Shown here: in pieces, positions 42,886-52,039 of the stretch
Numbering within the stretch: the stretch's first letter is position 1
How the letters are laid out: each line of letters starts with the position of its first letter
NCBI GenBank assembly: GCA_028285035.1
Contig: JANQQF010000126.1
Span: forward strand, 1-64,000
Origin: Phycisphaerae bacterium
GTDB taxonomy: Bacteria; Chloroflexota; Anaerolineae; 4572-78; J111
Length of the DNA: 64,000 bases
Reading direction: 5' to 3'
Made by a program: the position numbers and the translations under genes
Notes under the pieces: generated by a model
Told to the model about the DNA's origin: nothing
What the model saw: only the letters and a program-made list of their open reading frames with translations
Database searches by the model: none

Positions 42886-44373
42886 CTACCGCTCCTGCTC
42901 TAAAAAGTCTTTCAGATCATCTGGGGCAGTTAAGCGCACACCATAGGCTAACTCCATTCCGCCTGCGATGTGACGCATCCGATCAACGATGGAAATTCGG
43001 CTGCTTCGTATTTTATATTGAAGGGCAGTGTCTGTCTTTGCCCCACCTAGATTTGCGGCTTCAGTGACAAGTGGGCTTAAAACCCGAAGATCACGTTCAA
43101 TTAAGTCAAGATATTCACGGATTGTTCTGCTCTGCCCAATCGCATGATTAATATTGGTTAATCGACCATTATTGTAAGCAGACAGTTTCTCAGCAGATTC
43201 TGGTATCTCACCCGGAACTGGCATATCCTCACTCGTTTGGCCATCATTAATCTTTAAGGTGTGGTCTGACGCCTCAAACAACCACTTTAACTGACCATTA
43301 ACCCAAAGTTTATCCTCGCGGTCTAAGTCGAAGGTCGTAACCACACTTGAGATGACTTCTCCGCCCAAAGCAATGGGATTGGCGTTCTTGCTCTTTCTGC
43401 TCTTTAGGCCGCCGGAGCGACGCAAGCCCCCGCTACGTCCTGAGGTTGGTTCGGGCTCAGCCTCAATAGCCGGGACAATTGCTTCCTGCACCGTGGCTTT
43501 ATCCTGGAGAATATCATCAAGATTTTCATTCGCCACTAAACCAATCAAAATACTGTTCAAATCCGAATAGCTTTGAGTACTGGCATTCTTTTCAAAATCA
43601 ATATGCTTTCGGCCAGCCAAAGCCAACTCCATGGCAATTGGTATTTCAGCCGTTTGCCACAAAACGGGTAAAATTTGTTTTTCATAACGACGGGCTAAAT
43701 CAGTTTCATCGGTTACTTTGTCAGAACTATCCATCCCAGGTGAGAGGACAGGTACAAAAACCTTACAATCTCTAATGCCCTCCGCAATCGCCTGTAACTG
43801 ACGTTCTCCGCCAGAAAGTTGTTTTTTATCCAGCCAAGCATTGAGACCACTGCCCTCAATATTTTGATATAACTCATCAACAAAGGCATTGGCATCTTGG
43901 GCATAGCTGATGAACACATCTTTACTCCCCCCAGACGAATTTGCGACAGAGGCAGATGATGTAGTTGCCCCAGCCCGCGCTTTGACTGACTCACTATCCG
44001 AATTACTCGTCGTATTAGGTGGGGAGTCAGGCAGGTCACTGAGATCCATTGTAATGCCGAGAGACGAACTTGAACTATCTGGCTTTTGGGCCTTGGTTGT
44101 TGGGGCAGTATCACTTTCTGTGGGTGTAGGTGGGGGGAACGCAGAAAATCGATCGGGGTAATCTTGTTCAAGTAGTGAGATCAGTTGATCAAAAGCGTTA
44201 TTTGTCTCGCAATACTTTGTAATCAGATGAGCTTTCTTTTTTGTATCCGTATCATCTGTAAATTGCGCATACACGTCTGGAAAATTATCATCTGCAAAGT
44301 AGCCCAGATCATCTTCATCTTCAAAAAAATCTGTTAGCCAATTGCGCATGTGGGCTCTATTATAGGTTGCCAC
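42886..44373 (-). CDS. EAD-like and TIR-domain protein with C-terminal shared module (gene A)
   Basis: This 495-residue protein starts at GTG 44373 after GAGGAGG. Residues about 9-75 (MRNWLTDFFEDEDDLGYFAD) resemble an effector-associated domain of the type found in bacterial conflict systems. A Ser/Thr/Pro-rich linker (80-150) follows. The TIR domain lies at about 151-285, with KDVFISYAQDANAFVDELYQ, GLNAWLDKKQLSGGE, CKVFVPVLSPGMDSSD and a candidate catalytic Glu at E223 (VTDETDLA). After an RSGG-rich linker comes the shared module (332-493), from NPIALGGEVISSVVTTFDLD to LAYGVRLTAPDDL. TIR domains of this kind often hydrolyse NAD or make cADPR-like signals. First gene of the three-gene operon. 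Confidence 0.8.
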   Translation of the reverse strand: MATYNRAHMRNWLTDFFEDEDDLGYFADDNFPDVYAQFTDDTDTKKKAHLITKYCETNNAFDQLISLLEQDYPDRFSAFPPPTPTESDTAPTTKAQKPDSSSSSLGITMDLSDLPDSPPNTTSNSDSESVKARAGATTSSASVANSSGGSKDVFISYAQDANAFVDELYQNIEGSGLNAWLDKKQLSGGERQLQAIAEGIRDCKVFVPVLSPGMDSSDKVTDETDLARRYEKQILPVLWQTAEIPIAMELALAGRKHIDFEKNASTQSYSDLNSILIGLVANENLDDILQDKATVQEAIVPAIEAEPEPTSGRSGGLRRSGGLKSRKSKNANPIALGGEVISSVVTTFDLDREDKLWVNGQLKWLFEASDHTLKINDGQTSEDMPVPGEIPESAEKLSAYNNGRLTNINHAIGQSRTIREYLDLIERDLRVLSPLVTEAANLGGAKTDTALQYKIRSSRISIVDRMRHIAGGMELAYGVRLTAPDDLKDFLEQER

Positions 44374-44394
44374 GCTGCCCTCCTCTATTACTCT

Positions 44395-44423
44395 TAGAAT
44401 AGAACTGTTTCAATTCTATTTTA
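44395..44423. promoter_or_regulatory. Inverted repeat at the EAD-TIR operon promoter
   Basis: TAGAATAGAA (44395-44404) faces TTCTATTTTA (44414-44423), nine of ten paired. On the minus strand, TGC-TAAAAT (an extended -10) covers the right arm. The gene start lies about 45 bases downstream. It may be an operator, and no -35 was identified. Confidence 0.4.
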
Positions 44424-44533
44424 GCATAAGTTAAGGTATTTCCGATAATCAAATTGAAGAACAATAAAGTTTCCGTAAGATTTAAGATCGAAACATAATT
44501 AATACTCACAATAATGATTGCAAGTTAGTGGTT

Positions 44534-44562
44534 TTGCTGTCTTAAACGGACAGTGTTATAAT
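44534..44562 (+). promoter_or_regulatory. rpsO promoter
   Basis: TTGCTG (44534-44539), a 17-base spacer and TATAAT (44557-44562) lie about 100 bases upstream of rpsO. Confidence 0.6.
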
Positions 44563-44661
44563 GTCCGATGTTGTCAAAAAATAGCAGGTTTTATTTAGAT
44601 TTATTAGGGGCTTGAACCTGACTGACATCGGTTCATTGCCCGACACATTTAGGAGTTATTG

Positions 44662-44931
44662 ATGTCACTTTCACTAGAAGAAAAACAGAAAATTATAGAA
44701 GAGTATCGTATCAACGAAAATGATACGGGGTCGTCGGATGTCCAAATTGCAATTTTAACTGCACGCATCAATCAGTTACAAGATCATTTGAAGCAGCATA
44801 AACAGGATAACAGCTCTCGTCGAGGTCTGTTGAAATTGGTGGGGCAACGTCGTCATCATCAAGAGTATCTTAGAAATCGGCATCCAGAGCGATATCAAGA
44901 ATTAATTAAACGGCTTGGCTTGCGTAAATAG
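44662..44931 (+). CDS. rpsO: 30S ribosomal protein S15
   Basis: This 89-residue S15 is full length. The markers are NDTGSSDVQIAILTARINQL, HLKQHKQDNSSRRGLLKLVG and QRRHHQEYLRNRHPERYQEL. It binds 16S rRNA in the platform of the small subunit. The ATG at 44662 follows TTAGGAG. It is followed by a terminator and pnp, the classic rpsO-pnp order seen in many bacteria. Confidence 0.97.
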   Translation: MSLSLEEKQKIIEEYRINENDTGSSDVQIAILTARINQLQDHLKQHKQDNSSRRGLLKLVGQRRHHQEYLRNRHPERYQELIKRLGLRK

Positions 44932-45255
44932 ATTGGTTTGGTTGGATGCTTACGCATACTCTACAATTTGTAAAAACCGTCAACCGTAAAATTCAAAACT
45001 AATTATAGGTAGTAAAGACGAGTAGGGGGTAAACTTCTACTCGTTTATTTTTATTAAACCTAACTCATTACATCCTAAATTTTTAGGTGCTAATTTAGTT
45101 AGGACTGAACGAGACAAAGTTCATAAAAAACTAAGATACCCTCGCTAGGAGCGCAGGTATTGGCGAAAGCGACTGAGTTAAAGCATTTGTCTCTGTCCTT
45201 TTCTCCAGTTCCTGGTCTCCATGAGGGTCCAACATCCTTAAGGAGCATTTTTATT
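44932..45255. other. rpsO-pnp intergenic region
   Basis: It holds the rpsO terminator (45018-45052) and the pnp leader. The open frame that continues upstream of pnp to 45160 lacks homology to PNPase. I cannot identify the pnp promoter with confidence. Confidence 0.5.
45018..45052 (+). terminator. Terminator between rpsO and pnp
   Basis: ACGAGTAG (45018-45025) pairs with CTACTCGT (45037-45044) and is followed by TTATTTTTATT. It is moderately strong and may allow read-through into pnp. Confidence 0.75.
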
Positions 45256-47508
45256 ATGTCGAAACCAGAAGTACGTCGTTTTACGGCCCAATTAGGCGGG
45301 CAAGAGGTTGTGTTTGAAACTAACCTACTTGCAGGCCAAGCAGGTGGCGCGGTTGTCACAAAATCGGGTGAATGTGTGTTACTCACCACAGCCACTGCCT
45401 CAAAGTCAGTCCGAGAAGGGCTAGACTTTTTTCCATTAAGTGTTGAATTTGAAGAAAAGTTGTATGCTGCAGGGCGTATTCCCGGGAGTTTCTTTCGGCG
45501 CGAAGGCCGCCCTGGTGAAGATGCCATTTTAATGGCACGGTTAACAGATCGTCCCCTACGCCCGCTTTTTGACAAGAATTCTCGTAATGAAGTCCAAGTT
45601 ATTATCACCACCCTTTCTTCCGATGGAGAAACTTATCTGGACATCATGGGGATCAACAGCGCCAGTGCAGCCTTGACCATTTCAGATATTCCTTGGGCTG
45701 GTCCAGTGGGTGCAGTACGCATTGGCTTGAAGGATGGAGAGTTCCTGGTTAATCCTTCAACGGAAGAAATGCCTGATAGTGAATTAGATTTACGGATTGC
45801 GGGCACCGAGGATGCCATTCTGATGGTTGAAGCTGGGGCAGATGAAGTTCCAGAAGATCAAATGTTAGCGGCTCTCAAACTAGCACACGAATCAATTCAG
45901 GATATTATTCGAGCTCAGAAAGAGATGCGAGAGCAGGTTGGGAAACCCAAACGGGAACTTGTCGTTGATCTACCCGATGAAGAGACGGTTGGGAAAGTAA
46001 ACGAGTGGCTTGGAGATAAAGTTGCGGTAGCCTTAGCCCACGAAGGCACGAAACAGGAACGGGATGATGCCCTCAATGCAGTACGCGATGAGGTGAAGGC
46101 ACATTTTGCAGAAGATGAAACTGTTGAAATAGGGGATGTAGACACTACCTTTAATGCAGCCGTAAAAAAGGCAATGCGGGATAGAATTCTCAATGAGAAT
46201 ATTCGCACGGATGGTCGTGATACAAAAACGGTGCGCGATATTTGGGGTGACACCGGTCTTTTACCCCGCACCCACGGCTCTGGCCTCTTCACCCGTGGTG
46301 AAACTCAGGTGTTAACGATTACGACCTTGGGTACACCGCGTGATGAACAGCGCTTGGATACCCTTGGCCCACGAGAAATCAAGCGTTACATTCACCATTA
46401 CAACTTCCCCCCATTTTCTGTAGGTGAAACTGGCCGCGTTGGTTCACCAGGCCGACGGGCCATTGGTCACGGGGCCTTGGCCGAGCGCGCGCTCGTCCCT
46501 GTTCTTCCCGAGTTTGACGATTTCCCATACACCCTTCGTCTGGTTTCTGAGGTTCTCAGCTCCAACGGCTCTACCTCGATGGCGAGTGTCTGCGGCAGTA
46601 GCCTAAGTTTGATGGATGCCGGTGTGCCAATTAAAGCCCCAGTTGCTGGGGTAGCCATGGGATTGATCCAACAAGGCGATCAATTTGCGGTTCTTACCGA
46701 CATTTTGGGCATTGAGGATGCTTTGGGCGATATGGACTTCAAAGTGGCAGGAACCTCCGAAGGTATTACGGCGCTACAAATGGATATAAAAATCAGCGGT
46801 CTCAACTGGGATGTCATGGAACAGGCTTTGGCTCAAGCGAAAGATGGTCGAATGCATATCCTGGGCAAGATGGATGAAATTCTGCCTGAAACCCGAGAAG
46901 GCTACTCACAATACGCCCCAGCGATTCGTACCATCCAGATTGATCCTGACAAAATCGGAAAAATTATCGGACCAGGCGGAAAAACTATTCGGGCTATTCA
47001 AGATGAAACCGGGGCAAAAATTGACATTGATGATGATGGGACAGTCTACATTGCCGCAGCTGATCAAGTTTCTGGCGATGCGGCCTTTGCTCATGTCGAA
47101 GCCCTGACCGAAGAAGCCCAAATGGGACGAATTTATACAGGTAAGGTTGTTCGGATTGCAGATTTTGGTGCTTTCGTAGAAATTCTGCCCAATGTAGATG
47201 GACTTGTTCCCATCTCACAACTAGCCGACTATCGTGTACCTTCCGTAGAAGATGTGGTACAATTGGGTGACGAAATCATGGTTATGGTGACCAACATCGA
47301 TAACGATGGCAAAATTCGTCTTTCCCGCCAAGCCGTTTTAGAGGGCTGGACGTTGGAAGAAGCTCGTGAGCGTGATCGCAAGCCAAGCGGTGGCGGTCGT
47401 CGAGGGGGCGGTGGTGGTCGCCGAGGGGGAAATGATCGTCGAGGCGGCGGAAATGATCGCCGTGGTGGCAATGACCGCCGTGGTGGTGGCAATCGAGATC
47501 GACGATAA
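45256..47508 (+). CDS. pnp: Polyribonucleotide nucleotidyltransferase (PNPase)
   Basis: This 750-residue PNPase degrades RNA 3' to 5' by phosphorolysis. The first RNase PH domain begins [20 protein letters not shown]; the second carries [20 protein letters not shown] and the catalytic region [20 protein letters not shown]. The KH domain has [20 protein letters not shown] and the S1 domain [19 protein letters not shown]. After S1 the protein ends in a Gly-Arg-rich tail of about 40 residues with RRGG and NDRRGG repeats. The ATG at 45256 after AAGGAG is chosen over upstream starts that would add 32 residues. It follows rpsO as usual. Confidence 0.96.
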   Translation: MSKPEVRRFTAQLGGQEVVFETNLLAGQAGGAVVTKSGECVLLTTATASKSVREGLDFFPLSVEFEEKLYAAGRIPGSFFRREGRPGEDAILMARLTDRPLRPLFDKNSRNEVQVIITTLSSDGETYLDIMGINSASAALTISDIPWAGPVGAVRIGLKDGEFLVNPSTEEMPDSELDLRIAGTEDAILMVEAGADEVPEDQMLAALKLAHESIQDIIRAQKEMREQVGKPKRELVVDLPDEETVGKVNEWLGDKVAVALAHEGTKQERDDALNAVRDEVKAHFAEDETVEIGDVDTTFNAAVKKAMRDRILNENIRTDGRDTKTVRDIWGDTGLLPRTHGSGLFTRGETQVLTITTLGTPRDEQRLDTLGPREIKRYIHHYNFPPFSVGETGRVGSPGRRAIGHGALAERALVPVLPEFDDFPYTLRLVSEVLSSNGSTSMASVCGSSLSLMDAGVPIKAPVAGVAMGLIQQGDQFAVLTDILGIEDALGDMDFKVAGTSEGITALQMDIKISGLNWDVMEQALAQAKDGRMHILGKMDEILPETREGYSQYAPAIRTIQIDPDKIGKIIGPGGKTIRAIQDETGAKIDIDDDGTVYIAAADQVSGDAAFAHVEALTEEAQMGRIYTGKVVRIADFGAFVEILPNVDGLVPISQLADYRVPSVEDVVQLGDEIMVMVTNIDNDGKIRLSRQAVLEGWTLEEARERDRKPSGGGRRGGGGGRRGGNDRRGGGNDRRGGNDRRGGGNRDRR

Positions 47509-47534
47509 AAAACGCTGTAAGTGATGAGGGTTTG

Positions 47535-48146
47535 ATGTATCCAGGGCAATATCAACCTGAAGATTACTACTATTGGGAGCCAGAGCCTCCTCCAAAACGA
47601 TCTTTATGGAAGCAAGTGCTCCATTTAACACGAGAACTGCTGGAAACAATTGTTCCAGCAGTTCTAATTGCCCTACTCATCAATCTATTCTTGGCTCAAG
47701 CAACCCGTGTTTATGGTCAAAGTATGGAGCCAAATCTACATACAGATCAACGGCTAATCGTTGAGAAGCTATCCTATAACCCCCTCTTTCGACAATATCT
47801 AGGCTTTGATGGACCCGCACAGAGTGATGTTGTTGTTATTCGCTTACAAACACAAAGCAATGAATTGCTCATAAAACGAGTCATTGGCTTACCTGGTGAT
47901 GAAGTGATTATTCAAAATGGGCAAGTTTTTGTTAATGGACAGCCTATCGCCGAACCTTACCTATCCCACGCAACAACAGGGTCATTCGGCCCCACTACTG
48001 TTCCCCCTCTCCATATTTTTGTCTTAGGCGATAATCGTGATTTTTCAAATGACTCACGAACCTTTGGAACCGTCCCACTCAAAGATGTTGTTGGACGAGC
48101 GTGGTTTTCATATTGGCCCCCTGATGAAGTGAGATTTATCAAATAA
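47535..48146 (+). CDS. lepB: Type I signal peptidase
   Basis: This 203-residue signal peptidase I has a Tyr/Pro-rich cytoplasmic start and one TM helix (about 38-55). The catalytic Ser is in RVYGQSMEPNL (S63) and the general-base Lys in LLIKRVIGLPGDEV (K114). The late motifs FVLGDNRDFSNDSRTFG and VVGRAWFSYWPPDEV complete the family pattern. It removes Sec signal peptides at the outer face of the membrane. The ATG at 47535 follows GATGAGGG. It lies 26 bases after pnp and may be co-transcribed with it. Confidence 0.95.
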   Translation: MYPGQYQPEDYYYWEPEPPPKRSLWKQVLHLTRELLETIVPAVLIALLINLFLAQATRVYGQSMEPNLHTDQRLIVEKLSYNPLFRQYLGFDGPAQSDVVVIRLQTQSNELLIKRVIGLPGDEVIIQNGQVFVNGQPIAEPYLSHATTGSFGPTTVPPLHIFVLGDNRDFSNDSRTFGTVPLKDVVGRAWFSYWPPDEVRFIK

Positions 48147-48200
48147 GCCTTGACGTTTGACGCGGGTTCTGTAAAACTTATAATATTGCTGAAAACATTT

Positions 48201-48232
48201 AGAGATACTAGCAATGGTATCTCTTTATTTAT
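48201..48232 (+). terminator. Terminator after lepB
   Basis: AGAGATAC (48201-48208) pairs perfectly with GTATCTCT (48217-48224), with an eight-base loop and a T-rich tail. It covers the apparent upstream ATG (48214) of the next gene, which argues for the later TTG start of that gene. Confidence 0.7.
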
Positions 48233-48243
48233 GGGAGATTTTC

Positions 48244-49443
48244 TTGACAGTTAATCAATCTTTTCCGCCAAAGTGGACTCCGGCCACAAAATGGGTGGTA
48301 TTTATAATTTGTCTTATTGGTCTGGGGTTGGCAATTTGGCGATTTAGCATTGTTCTCGCTCCGCTTGTCGTTGCTGTTATTTTTGCCTATCTACTTAATC
48401 CCGTGGTCAATATTGTAACCGACCGTACCCCACTAAAGCGTGGTATGGCTGCAGCGATTGTGTACATTTCATTTCTGATAATACTGGCCTTGATTCCTAC
48501 CTTGCTCACACCAATTTTGGTCAACCAGATTACTCTCCTTGATGTGGATGTTGAACAAATTGTCCGTCAATTAAATGAGGCAAGAGATTCCCAAATTAAT
48601 CTTGGTCAAACCACATTTAATTTGAGCACGTTTATTACTCCACTTACAGGTGGCCTAGAGGCAGCTGTATCACCGCTCGCTACGATTGCAGCTGGCGTAG
48701 CGGTAGGGATTGCTGGCGGCTTTATCTGGGCTATCATTATTTTTGTGGTAGGGTTCTACTTGCTACTTGATGCCAATCGTTTTACAGATTGGATCGATAG
48801 TTGGTTTCCTCCCGAATATGTTGAAGAAATGCAAGCCTTGCGCTATGAACTTGATAAAGTTTGGAAAGCATACTTTGTTGGTCAGCTTACCTTAGCTTTG
48901 ATTGTTGCAGTGATCATCGGTTGTGCTACGGCCCTTTTGGGAATTCGTAGTGCCTTATTGTTGGGGATTCTTGCGGGTCTGCTTGAGCTTATTCCCAATT
49001 GGGGCTACAGTTTATCTGGGGCCATTGGTATTGCCTTTGCTTACTTACAAGGGTCAACTTACATCCCCTTACCTAACTGGGCCTTTGCTTTAGTTGTGGC
49101 TGGGTTTTACTTCTTTATGTGGCAAGTTGATACAAACTATCTTGTCCCGCGAATTATTGGCTACCGCCTACGCTTATCGCCAGCGATTATTATTGTTGGA
49201 ATTGTAGCGGGGGCTAGTGTGGGAGGGGCCTTGGGGCTACTTCTTGCTGCCCCAACGATTGCCTCCGTCCGTGTGTTGGGTAGCTACATTTATCGACGGT
49301 TACTTGATCTCGAACCCTACATTGCAACAAACCAAAAAGCCCCAAATATTATGACTGAGTCCTCAACTAAAGATCGATCAAAAAATGCATCTGAGTCAGA
49401 TAAACAAACCTCTCTGGATCACCTAGAAAAAATTCAACGTTAA
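48244..49443 (+). CDS. AI-2E family (PerM/TqsA) membrane protein
   Basis: This 399-residue membrane protein is read from TTG 48244 with GGGAG upstream; the ATG at 48214 is possible but lies in a terminator hairpin. About eight hydrophobic segments show the AI-2E family pattern: APLVVAVIFAYLLNPVVNIV, IIIFVVGFYLLLDANRFTDW, GLLELIPNWGYSLSGAIGIA and VVGIVAGASVGGALGLLLAAP. Family members include the putative AI-2 exporter TqsA and Na/H antiporter-like proteins; the substrate is not decided. The C-terminal tail is charged and cytoplasmic. Confidence 0.85.
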   Translation: MTVNQSFPPKWTPATKWVVFIICLIGLGLAIWRFSIVLAPLVVAVIFAYLLNPVVNIVTDRTPLKRGMAAAIVYISFLIILALIPTLLTPILVNQITLLDVDVEQIVRQLNEARDSQINLGQTTFNLSTFITPLTGGLEAAVSPLATIAAGVAVGIAGGFIWAIIIFVVGFYLLLDANRFTDWIDSWFPPEYVEEMQALRYELDKVWKAYFVGQLTLALIVAVIIGCATALLGIRSALLLGILAGLLELIPNWGYSLSGAIGIAFAYLQGSTYIPLPNWAFALVVAGFYFFMWQVDTNYLVPRIIGYRLRLSPAIIIVGIVAGASVGGALGLLLAAPTIASVRVLGSYIYRRLLDLEPYIATNQKAPNIMTESSTKDRSKNASESDKQTSLDHLEKIQR

Positions 49444-49482
49444 TGATTTATGACAGTGGGCCATAAAGGAGGTGATTGATTT

Positions 49483-49806
49483 ATGAGTGGTGACACGCTT
49501 GAAGGTCATGGGGCATTGCTACAACATGGCCGATTAATTGCCGAGGTTGATTATCACATTACCCTCCCCACCGATCTTTACTTTTTGATGAATCCCACCG
49601 GGCGCTTACGGTCAAACCAAGATGAGCATTTGGCAGGCTTTATTTTGATTTCCCCTGAAGATGAAGATAAAATTGACCTGGCCGAATATACACTTGAACT
49701 AGTCAACAAACATCGCAAAAATATTCGTATTCAGCGACGTTACAAGCGTATCAAACACAAAGGGATAGCCCGTATCTCTTATTGGGTGCAAATCGCCCCT
49801 AATTAA
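49483..49806 (+). CDS. Small conserved hypothetical protein
   Basis: This 107-residue soluble protein has an unusually strong SD (AAAGGAGGTGAT, 49465-49476). It begins SGDTLEGHGALLQHGRLIAE and ends in a basic strand-rich part (NIRIQRRYKRIKHKGIARIS). No family is recognised. It is compact, beta-rich and possibly nucleic-acid-binding given its basic end (inference). It lies between the AI-2E gene and the phosphatase, 11 bases from the latter, so it is probably co-expressed with it. Confidence 0.65.
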   Translation: MSGDTLEGHGALLQHGRLIAEVDYHITLPTDLYFLMNPTGRLRSNQDEHLAGFILISPEDEDKIDLAEYTLELVNKHRKNIRIQRRYKRIKHKGIARISYWVQIAPN

Positions 49807-49817
49807 CAAGGAGAATC

Positions 49818-50558
49818 ATGGAACTCTACATTATTCGTCACGCGCAATCTACAAACAATGCCTTGAGTGATATGCGCCATCGAGTACAGGACCCTCTTTT
49901 GACTGAAATTGCTCATGAGCAAGCTAAGCTTGTTGCAGATTATGTTGCCAATGGTTCATCGGAAGGTGGGGCAACCACGCATTCGAATGAAGGCACGAAT
50001 AGTGAGGTGCGGCGAGGGTTTGGTATTACCAAGCTATATTGTAGCGCAATGTGGCGGGCAATGCAGACTGCCAGACCAATCAGTGAGGCAATCGGGCTTG
50101 CTCCAGAGGTTTGGGTTGATATTCATGAGCAGGGCGGGATTTTTCTTGATCACCACGATGGACAGGGGCCAGTTGGCTACTCAGGCAAGACTCGTTCAGA
50201 AATTTTAGCCGAATTCCCTGATTATATTTTGCCAGAGGAAGTCACCGAAGAAGGCTGGTGGAATAAAGGGTATGAAAAGTGGCCAGGCTGTCACGCTCGG
50301 GCAATGAAGGTAGCTCGAAAACTAATTAGTTGGTCTCATAGCGACGACTGGGCCAATGAGCGAATTGCTATGGTGTCACACGGCGGATTTATCGACTCAC
50401 TGCTAAAAGCCCTAATCCTAGGGCTGCCCGAAGAGTCACGCTTTTTCTATCATCACAACAATACGGCTGTCACTCGTCTCGATTTTCATTCCAGTGGTCG
50501 TTTAGGGATACGTTACATCAACCGACTCGATCACCTTACTGATAACTTAGTCACCTAA
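49818..50558 (+). CDS. Histidine phosphatase family protein
   Basis: This 246-residue phosphoglycerate-mutase-like phosphatase has the phosphohistidine motif LYIIRHAQSTNN near its N terminus and TKLYCSAMWRAMQTARPISE with the Arg of the phosphate pocket. The second His is in RIAMVSHGGFIDSLLKAL. A 25-residue polar insert (GSSEGGATTHSNEGTNSEV) lies after residue 50. It hydrolyses a phosphomonoester; the exact substrate is unknown. AAGGAGAA precedes the ATG. Confidence 0.88.
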   Translation: MELYIIRHAQSTNNALSDMRHRVQDPLLTEIAHEQAKLVADYVANGSSEGGATTHSNEGTNSEVRRGFGITKLYCSAMWRAMQTARPISEAIGLAPEVWVDIHEQGGIFLDHHDGQGPVGYSGKTRSEILAEFPDYILPEEVTEEGWWNKGYEKWPGCHARAMKVARKLISWSHSDDWANERIAMVSHGGFIDSLLKALILGLPEESRFFYHHNNTAVTRLDFHSSGRLGIRYINRLDHLTDNLVT

Positions 50559-50576
50559 ATTTGACTGTAGGGGACG

Positions 50577-50624
50577 TAAGAAGGCCAAAGTTATTGAATA
50601 CACCTCCGGCCTTCTTATTTTAGT
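50577..50624. terminator. Bidirectional terminator between convergent genes
   Basis: TAAGAAGGCC (50577-50586) pairs perfectly with GGCCTTCTTA (50608-50617), with a T run on the plus strand. It serves the phosphatase and possibly the convergent SHMT-like gene. Confidence 0.8.
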
Positions 50625-50633
50625 TGTGTTGGT

Positions 50634-51956
50634 TTAGGAACGAATAAAATGTAGCTCCCGAAACTTGTTCCGAAACTCCCTAACCTCACTGACCACACCT
50701 TCGGTGGTATTCCATTTCAACACCCTTGCAATCAAATCCGCTAAACGTGGCATATCATCTGCGGTCATCCCCCAACGGACAATCTCAGGTGTCCCCAAAC
50801 GTAAACCGTTAAGATCACCTTCAACAGGTGGGAGCGGTAACCCAATGCCACACGCTAAAATGTTAGCTTGGCGTAATAACTTAGAAGCCGTTTGACCACC
50901 ACCAAAAGACGTTGCTTCTATAGCAAATTGATGGGAGGTGGTGAATCCTTTTTGTGCGGCAAAGATCGGAATATCCTGTTCAGCCAAAGCTGTAGCCAAG
51001 GCCTTAGCTGTTTCAGCCATGACTTGGGCATAGGCGCGGCCATACTCTCGCCAATCAAGCATGGTAATGGCTAATGAGGCTGATTTGGCTGCATCAAAAT
51101 TAGCCGTCAATCCTGGAAACGCAATGGCATCCAATCGTTCAGCCAGAGCTGCTTCATTGGTTACAATTAGCCCCGAAGGTGGACCGCCTAAGCTCTTGTA
51201 GGTACTCATAGTCATTAAGTGAGTCCCTTCTTGTAGCGGTTGTTGCCAAGCCTTACCTGCAATCATCCCACTCATATGAGCAGCATCAAATAAAACATAA
51301 GCGCCTACCTCATCTGCAATTTCTCGGATAGCAGATATGGGATGAGGGAACAAGTTTAAACTAGCCCCAACGGTAATCAACTTTGGCTTAAGCTCTCTCG
51401 CCTGCTGACGAAGCTGATCAACATCAATTGTATAATTATCAGCGTCAATTGGAGCTGCATGAATGCTCAGCCCATATAGTCCAGCCGCACCTGCCTCCTG
51501 ATGGGTAACGTGCCCCCCGATACTGGCCGGGGATACTATAATCGTATCTCCGGGTTGGCAGGTTGCCATAAATGCATATAGATTCGCCATCGCCCCTGAA
51601 GCTACCCGTATTTCCGCATATTTCGCCTCAAAGATTTCACAGACTAATTCAGCAGCTAATACCTCGATTTGTTCAATGGCCTCTAGACCCATCTCATATT
51701 TATCACCGGGATATCCCAATGAGGGGCGTGAACCCAATCCTTGAGCAAGTACCGCCTCGGCTTTTGGATTCATAACATTGGTGGCTGGATTGAGATTAAA
51801 GCAATCCTGTTCATGAATAGCTCGATTCTCTAAAATCAATCGGCTAATTTCTTGGTCCAGGGTATCAGCATCTGACGCTGCATACTTTTGCGCCAGGGTT
51901 TGCACATAATTTTCTGAGTCGGCTGGAACCCAATTGCGTTGTGCTAAATGGTGCAT
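50634..51956 (-). CDS. Serine hydroxymethyltransferase-like PLP enzyme
   Basis: This 440-residue SHMT-family enzyme is read from the ATG at 51956 (AAGGAT upstream), not the earlier TTG. The fold markers are present: NPKAEAVLAQGLGSRPSLGY, GDTIIVSPASIGGHVTHQEA, LFDAAHMSGMIAGKAW and the PLP Lys in STYKSLGGPPSG. A classical SHMT reads TTHKTLRGPRGG there. The His and Arg of that loop are replaced, so the substrate or folate use may differ from GlyA. Stand-alone gene, convergent with the phosphatase. Confidence 0.82.
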   Translation of the reverse strand: MHHLAQRNWVPADSENYVQTLAQKYAASDADTLDQEISRLILENRAIHEQDCFNLNPATNVMNPKAEAVLAQGLGSRPSLGYPGDKYEMGLEAIEQIEVLAAELVCEIFEAKYAEIRVASGAMANLYAFMATCQPGDTIIVSPASIGGHVTHQEAGAAGLYGLSIHAAPIDADNYTIDVDQLRQQARELKPKLITVGASLNLFPHPISAIREIADEVGAYVLFDAAHMSGMIAGKAWQQPLQEGTHLMTMSTYKSLGGPPSGLIVTNEAALAERLDAIAFPGLTANFDAAKSASLAITMLDWREYGRAYAQVMAETAKALATALAEQDIPIFAAQKGFTTSHQFAIEATSFGGGQTASKLLRQANILACGIGLPLPPVEGDLNGLRLGTPEIVRWGMTADDMPRLADLIARVLKWNTTEGVVSEVREFRNKFRELHFIRS

Positions 51957-52039
51957 ATTTACATCCTTCAAAATATAAAATTTTGATGATCGTAATCGTA
52001 AAATGACTTATCCACAAAAAATAATCAAAATAATCTGTA

